This document shows, piece by piece, positions 13,656 to 18,101 of a stretch of 18,101 nt of DNA. How positions within the stretch are numbered: the stretch's first letter is position 1; the number at the start of each line of letters is the position of its first letter. The stretch spans positions 1 to 18,101 of the forward strand of contig CANHVD010000037.1 in assembly GCA_947463775.1 (NCBI GenBank), given 5' to 3'. The notes beneath the pieces are model-generated. The model was not told the origin of the DNA. It ran no database searches and saw nothing but the letters and a program-made list of their open reading frames with translations. The stretch comes from Planctomycetaceae bacterium. GTDB lineage: Bacteria; Planctomycetota; Planctomycetia; Planctomycetales; Planctomycetaceae. The position numbers and the translations under genes are program-made.

Positions 13656-15360
13656 ATTTATTGCGGTTCAGTTCGAACTGCTTGCAGATCTTCTCGAAAT
13701 CCAGGGCGCCAATCCGTTTCGAATTCGAGCATACCGCAATGCAGCGAGAACGATCTCATCGACATCGGAATCACTCAGCGACCTTGTGATAGAAAAGCAG
13801 GATCTGACACAGTTCGCTGGCATCGGAAAAGATCTGGCCAAACAGATTGAAGAGATCACCACCAAGGGACAACACTCCGCGCTTGAAGAACTGCGGAAAC
13901 AAATCCCCGGCGGTGTTCTCGATATGCTGCGAATTCCCGGCGTGGGCCCGAAGAAGGTTTCAGTCTTCTTCAACGAGCTGGGTCTTAAATCGCTGGAAGA
14001 TTTGAAGGCCGCCTGCGAAGCCGGAAGACTTTCCAAGCTGAAAGGCTTCGGAAAAAAGACAGAAGAGTCCATCCTGGCCAACATCGCGATGGCGACGGAA
14101 CACAGCCAAAGAGCATCAATCTCTGACGCTCGGGCCGCCGCAGAGCTGATTGTTGAAGATCTACAGAAGCTTAAGGAAATCGGACAGGTGGCCGTGGCGG
14201 GCAGTTGCCGTCGTCGCAAAGAAACCTGTGGTGATCTCGATATTCTTGCGACCTGCTCCGACTCCGGTCCGCCGATGGATTGCCTCGCGGCTCATCCACT
14301 CGTGGATTCGGTTCTCCAGCGCGGCGAAACCAAACAGCGTGTTCGCCTGAAAACCGGGATGGAACTCGACCTGCGAGTCGTTCCTGAAGAATCCTTTGGC
14401 GCGGCGATGCAGTATTTCACGGGCTCGAAAGAACATAATGTCGTTGTGCGGCAGCGAGCCAAGGATCTGGGACTGAAGCTGAACGAATACGGCGTCTTCC
14501 GCTATGACGTTCAGGTCGCAGGCCGAACAGAAGAGGACGTTTACGCGGCAATTGGACTTCCGTGGTTTCCTCCGGAGCTTCGTGAGAATCGGCGTGAGTT
14601 TGAATGGGCCGATGCCGGCAAACTTCCCGAGCTTGTAACGATTGCCGATATCAAGGGCGACCTGCACATGCACACGACCGCCTCAGACGGAGCCGCAACA
14701 ATCGAGCAGATGGCGATCGCCGCGCGGGAACGAGGCTTAAAGTACATCGCCATCACTGATCACAGCAAGCGTGTCTCCATGGCCAACGGTCTGGATGCAA
14801 ATCGTCTGCGGAAGCATTGGGACGACATTCGACGCATCCGTGAGACTATCTCCGGCATCGAAATTCTTTGCGGGATCGAATGTGACATTTTGGAAGATGC
14901 CACGATGGATCTTCCCGATGATGTTCTCGCCGAAGCCGACTGGGTAATCGCCGTTCTGCATTACGGCCTCAAGCAGCCGGGCGATCAGATCATGAAACGC
15001 CTCATGACAGCGGTGACGAATCCTCACGTGGATATCATCGGTCACTGCTCCGGTCGCATGATTGGCCGACGAGAAGGCGCGGATATCAATTTTTCAGAGC
15101 TGCTGAAAGCCGCCGCCGACAATCAGGTGATGATGGAAATCAATGCTCACCCGAGTCGACTTGATCTTGATGATATCCATGCTGCAGCGGCCAAAGATCT
15201 GGGTATCCCGATTGTGATCAGCACAGATTCGCACAGCGTCAATGGCTTCGAGGTTCTTGAATACGGTGTCGACCAGGCTCGCCGCGCGGGGCTGACCAAA
15301 GACGATGTCGCGAATACTCGGACGTTGAAAGAGTTTCGCAAACTGCTGAAGTCGTCTTAA
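13645..15360 (+). CDS. polX: DNA polymerase X with PHP domain (DNA polymerase/3'-5' exonuclease PolX)
   Basis: A 571-residue bacterial family X polymerase, used in gap filling during base-excision and other repair. Residues 1-150 are the helix-hairpin-helix 8-kDa-like part (NPFRIRAYRNAARTI, FAGIGKDLAKQIEEI, RIPGVGPKKVSVFF, LKGFGKKTEESI). The nucleotidyltransferase site shows GSCRRRKETCGDLDIL with D197 and D199, and D242 in ELDLRVV as the third metal aspartate. From about 338 the PHP domain is intact: DLHMHTTASDG (H341, H343), ITDHSKR, GIECDIL, GHCSGR, EINAHPSRLDL and ISTDSHS; in bacterial PolX this domain gives Mn-dependent 3'-5' exonuclease/AP endonuclease activity. Length and order are the family norm. 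ATG 13645 overlaps the deaminase gene by 11 nt. A short hairpin follows the stop. Confidence 0.96.
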   Translation: MKNEFIAVQFELLADLLEIQGANPFRIRAYRNAARTISSTSESLSDLVIEKQDLTQFAGIGKDLAKQIEEITTKGQHSALEELRKQIPGGVLDMLRIPGVGPKKVSVFFNELGLKSLEDLKAACEAGRLSKLKGFGKKTEESILANIAMATEHSQRASISDARAAAELIVEDLQKLKEIGQVAVAGSCRRRKETCGDLDILATCSDSGPPMDCLAAHPLVDSVLQRGETKQRVRLKTGMELDLRVVPEESFGAAMQYFTGSKEHNVVVRQRAKDLGLKLNEYGVFRYDVQVAGRTEEDVYAAIGLPWFPPELRENRREFEWADAGKLPELVTIADIKGDLHMHTTASDGAATIEQMAIAARERGLKYIAITDHSKRVSMANGLDANRLRKHWDDIRRIRETISGIEILCGIECDILEDATMDLPDDVLAEADWVIAVLHYGLKQPGDQIMKRLMTAVTNPHVDIIGHCSGRMIGRREGADINFSELLKAAADNQVMMEINAHPSRLDLDDIHAAAAKDLGIPIVISTDSHSVNGFEVLEYGVDQARRAGLTKDDVANTRTLKEFRKLLKSS

Positions 15361-15366
15361 TGTAGA

Positions 15367-15386
15367 CATCTCGCTCCGCCGAGATG
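15367..15386. terminator. hairpin just after polX
   Basis: CATCTCG (15367-15373) pairs with CGAGATG (15380-15386) around the 6-nt loop CTCCGC, beginning 7 nt after the polX stop. There is no T run, so it would be a weak intrinsic terminator or an mRNA 3' stabiliser; it might also be a short dispersed repeat. Confidence 0.4.
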
Positions 15387-15585
15387 CTGCCTTGTAGTCT
15401 GCACCAGATCAACCAGAACCGGCAACAAATATGAACGCAGCGGGCTGCATTTGCCACGTGGCGATCGGGCTTGGAGAATGCCGCCAGAAAGAGAAAAAAA
15501 TCATCTCATGGTGCGAGAGGGATCAATCGCGAACGCAAAGAATTCCCAACCGCTATTCTGCGATGCCCATCCTTACCTGCGCTCA

Positions 15586-18101
15586 CTATGTTTCAACTGT
15601 TGCCTGAGCTTCCAGCAGCAGCAGTCGCGTACTGATTTTCTCTGCCGGAATCCCGAAGCAGTGCGACACCGCAAACCGGTACTCCTGCAACTGCGGCGCG
15701 TAGTGATTGCGTTTGTTTTCGATCCACTGTTCCCGCGCGCCGACGAGCCGATCTGTTTTGAAATCCACGATGTCTGCAGCGATGGGCCGCCCGTTTTCGT
15801 ACAGCAAGACGAGCCGATCGATCGTCCCCTGAACCAGTTCTCCATCGTGCAACAGCACAAACATTCGTTCGCGTTCGACCTTCAAACTGGCGGAACCAGC
15901 TTCGATCTGCGTGCGATGAGCACCAAAGACCCGGGCCGCTCCTCCTGAGGCCGCCTGGAATAACTTGCGAACCCCCGCAACCTGTAGCATCTTTCGAAAG
16001 TCAGGCAGCAGTCGGTCAACCGCTCTCTCCGACACCGTCAACTCCGCCGCTCGCTGACGGAGGCTGGCTTCATCGGGTTCGGGACGAGATTCATCCAGCC
16101 ATTCGATGCATTCGAACCACGCATGAATCACAGTTCCTCGAGTCCGCGCATCGACGGTTGGAGGACCACCATGACGAGGTTCCGAGTCCACAGCATCAGC
16201 CATTTTTTCCCGGCGAGCGATCGCTACAGTAACTTCAGGTAGATACAGCCGCGTTTCGTCGTGCCGCGAGGGAGCTCGACGATGTAGCCCACGTCGGCGT
16301 CCGTCGTGCATCGCTGACAGCCGAACTTTCGGTACAAGGACCTTGGCCGCTCGACTTTGATAAGCCTCCTGTTCGAGCATCCGAGGAATCTGATGAAACC
16401 ATTCTGGATCGCCTGTCTGATAAATCACGGTCGAAGGCGGTGCCTGATTTCCTCCGGCCAACGCCGCCATCAGCAATCCAGCATAAGTCTTCGGAGGTTT
16501 ATCTCCCATGACCGGCGGCGCGAGGAGATGCATCGCATGCTTGGCGCGAGTCAACGCGACGTAAAACAGACAGAGACTCTCGGAGACTTGTCTGGCGACG
16601 GTATCATCAAACGCCTGCTGCAATGAAACCGGCAATAGAGGACGCAGTGTTTTTCGGCTCCACACGCAAACCCGATCGGGAGCCTCGCCGGCATCAGGTC
16701 CCGTGAAGGCCGCCTGAGGACTCTGAAACAAAGCCCCATCGATCTCCGGCAAAACCACGATATCAAACTCCAGCCCCTTGCTCTGATGAATCGTCATCAC
16801 TCGCACTGGAGCCGGCTCAGACTTCTGAAACTTACTGTTCTCCAACAATCGGACGAAATCGCAGGGATTCAAAGACCCACTGTTATCGAACAACCATCCC
16901 TGAGCGACAACCTGCTGCAATCGCAACACATCGCGAGCACTGCAATACGACTGAACTGATTCAGAAAGCCATTGCAAAGTGCGGCCGTAACCGTCGTCCA
17001 TTAGTCGAGCCCGCAACATGGCGGCGACTCGTGTCCCCTCGCGGAGATCCCGCCAGCGAGCCAACCCAATCACAGCCGCAAACGGAGTCTGCGCGACATG
17101 ATAACGAGAAACCTGACACGACGGATGCGACGTCATATGCAACAGCGACAACAGCGCGAGCACGGCAGGGCTGTCTGTCGGCGGAGTTCCGCCTTCTTCA
17201 CTGGCCGGAACATTCAGAAGTGAAAGCTCATGTACCAGTCGAGCCACCGTGCTGTTCTTTCGAGTCAGCACGCCAATCTCAGCTCCGGGCGTTTCCAGAT
17301 GCATGTTGCGAATTTGTTCTGCGACCCAGCGAAACCAGGGAACTCTGCGTTCATCCGCCGAGTCACCTTCCATCGTGGGCGAGGTGCGAAAACAAACGTA
17401 GCCCGGCATATCTTTGAGAGCGGTCGAATGGTCCGGAAACTCATCCGACCACTTCACGCTGGCCGCTGTGTAATCATCCAGATTATTGTGATTCGTGATG
17501 TGCCGGAAGATCTGATTGACCGCTTCCATCACGGGCGGAGAAGAGCGCCGACTTGTATCCAACTCCGTCGAAGTGATCCCTTCAACCGTCTTTTCCACGG
17601 CATCGAAAATCCCGGCAACGCCACCTCGCCAGCCGTAGATCGCCTGCTTCTTGTCACCCACGCAGAAGAAACTGGATTTCTCACCGTGATGCTGCAGCGA
17701 CAAGGTCAACCGCTTGAGAATCTGCCATTGATCGGACGAAGTGTCCTGAAACTCATCGAGCAGCAGATTGCGAATTGAACTGTCCAGCCGAAAACTCATC
17801 CTCTGTCCGCTCGCCGCACCACCTTGTCGAGCCAGAATGCGCGTCACGTCATTGAATCGCAACCAGCCATGCTCGGCACGCAGGCGAGTATACTCGCGAT
17901 CAAATCGCGTCATCAGATTGCGAATCGCCTTCATCTGCAATGAAAGTCGCTTCAGCAATTCGGCCTTGGCGTGGCTTAGCAAACGTTCGTAGACATCAAC
18001 GATCTCATCGTTCAGAGTCTTGCCGTAATACTTGAGATCACCCGCCAGCACCTTTGCAGCGAGCCCTTTGTCGACGAACTCATCCCACTGTTCGGCCTGG
18101 A
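15586..18101 (-). CDS. AddA/RecB-like UvrD-family helicase with C-terminal PD-(D/E)XK nuclease, N-terminus cut by window edge
   Basis: 837 C-terminal residues are visible; the frame stays open through the right edge (…QAEQWDEFVDKGLAAKVLAG), so the GTG at 18051 is not the start and Walker A is outside the window. Helicase motifs in order: LLLDEFQDTSSDQWQIL (Walker B region, around 17757), FFCVGDKKQAIYGWRGG (motif III), VMTIHQSKGLEFDIVVLPEI (motif V, around 16797-16740) and YVALTRAKHAMHLL (motif VI, around 16560). A RecB-type nuclease follows: GTVIHAWFE (around 16138-16112), IDRLVLLYENG, DIVDFKTDR (around 15775-15750) and YAPQLQEYRFAVSHC. This order is that of AddA, the helicase-nuclease subunit that resects double-strand breaks with AddB, or a RecB-like relative. 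AddB would be expected outside the window. It converges with polX, with 225 bp between the two. Confidence 0.9.
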   Translation of the reverse strand, partial: QAEQWDEFVDKGLAAKVLAGDLKYYGKTLNDEIVDVYERLLSHAKAELLKRLSLQMKAIRNLMTRFDREYTRLRAEHGWLRFNDVTRILARQGGAASGQRMSFRLDSSIRNLLLDEFQDTSSDQWQILKRLTLSLQHHGEKSSFFCVGDKKQAIYGWRGGVAGIFDAVEKTVEGITSTELDTSRRSSPPVMEAVNQIFRHITNHNNLDDYTAASVKWSDEFPDHSTALKDMPGYVCFRTSPTMEGDSADERRVPWFRWVAEQIRNMHLETPGAEIGVLTRKNSTVARLVHELSLLNVPASEEGGTPPTDSPAVLALLSLLHMTSHPSCQVSRYHVAQTPFAAVIGLARWRDLREGTRVAAMLRARLMDDGYGRTLQWLSESVQSYCSARDVLRLQQVVAQGWLFDNSGSLNPCDFVRLLENSKFQKSEPAPVRVMTIHQSKGLEFDIVVLPEIDGALFQSPQAAFTGPDAGEAPDRVCVWSRKTLRPLLPVSLQQAFDDTVARQVSESLCLFYVALTRAKHAMHLLAPPVMGDKPPKTYAGLLMAALAGGNQAPPSTVIYQTGDPEWFHQIPRMLEQEAYQSRAAKVLVPKVRLSAMHDGRRRGLHRRAPSRHDETRLYLPEVTVAIARREKMADAVDSEPRHGGPPTVDARTRGTVIHAWFECIEWLDESRPEPDEASLRQRAAELTVSERAVDRLLPDFRKMLQVAGVRKLFQAASGGAARVFGAHRTQIEAGSASLKVERERMFVLLHDGELVQGTIDRLVLLYENGRPIAADIVDFKTDRLVGAREQWIENKRNHYAPQLQEYRFAVSHCFGIPAEKISTRLLLLEAQATVET

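Noticed and set aside
15451..15948. 165-residue plus-strand frame over the 3' end of the helicase-nuclease gene
   Set aside because: It covers the conserved nuclease motifs on the opposite strand and has no recognisable content.
1..18101. CRISPR arrays, tRNA/rRNA genes, insertion sequences, prophage genes
   Set aside because: No regularly spaced repeats, tRNA-like cloverleaf, transposase or phage signature was seen on either strand.

Overview
The window looks like a stretch of planctomycete chromosome. The main indicators are a secreted C-x-P-S-R sulfatase, an N-terminal domain of the planctomycete 'YKEWLGIP...PPDYYTLLRL' type joined to a GspE/PilB (MshEN-like) N-terminal domain, an aspartokinase with four ACT domains, several hypothetical proteins of a kind I associate with planctomycetes, and dispersed palindromic repeats between genes. 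The assignment is by recognition of families, not by a database search. I see no phage, plasmid, insertion sequence, CRISPR array or RNA gene. Most of the window is ordinary housekeeping and accessory chromosome.

Layout, left to right. Positions 1-550 (-) hold the start of a J-like/MshEN protein cut by the left edge, with a good sigma70-type promoter upstream. Positions 633-1415 (-) encode a creatininase-family amidohydrolase. Positions 1416-2631 are repeat-rich: two near-identical 55-bp direct repeats, plus an inverted half copy, bracket a single membrane-anchored orphan gene (1729-2244, -) whose ribosome binding site could be hidden in a hairpin. Positions 2632-5464 (+) encode a secreted sulfatase followed by a class I aldolase of the DHDPS/NAL type, a plausible sulfated-sugar catabolic pair. 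Positions 5621-8804 (+) encode aspartokinase and 6-phosphofructokinase, 16 nt apart.

After a long hairpin (8871-8941) comes a DUF1801 protein with a histone-H1-like lysine tail (8941-9498, -). Then two hypothetical genes converge with a 5-nt gap (9659-10336 + and 10342-10878 -), followed by a small three-helix membrane protein (11043-11384, -). A 518-bp divergent intergenic region carries a second copy of the hairpin family. Positions 11903-15360 (+) hold a tight run of VOC protein, TIM-barrel deaminase (aminofutalosine-deaminase-like) and DNA polymerase X; the last two genes overlap by 11 nt. The right end (15586-18101, -) is the C-terminal part of an AddA/RecB-like UvrD helicase-nuclease that runs off the window.

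I did not find a clear new multi-gene system. The items most worth following are the two repeat families, especially the direct-repeat-bracketed orphan gene, the H1-tailed DUF1801 protein, the mixed ATP/PPi signature of the phosphofructokinase, and the J-like/MshEN fusion.
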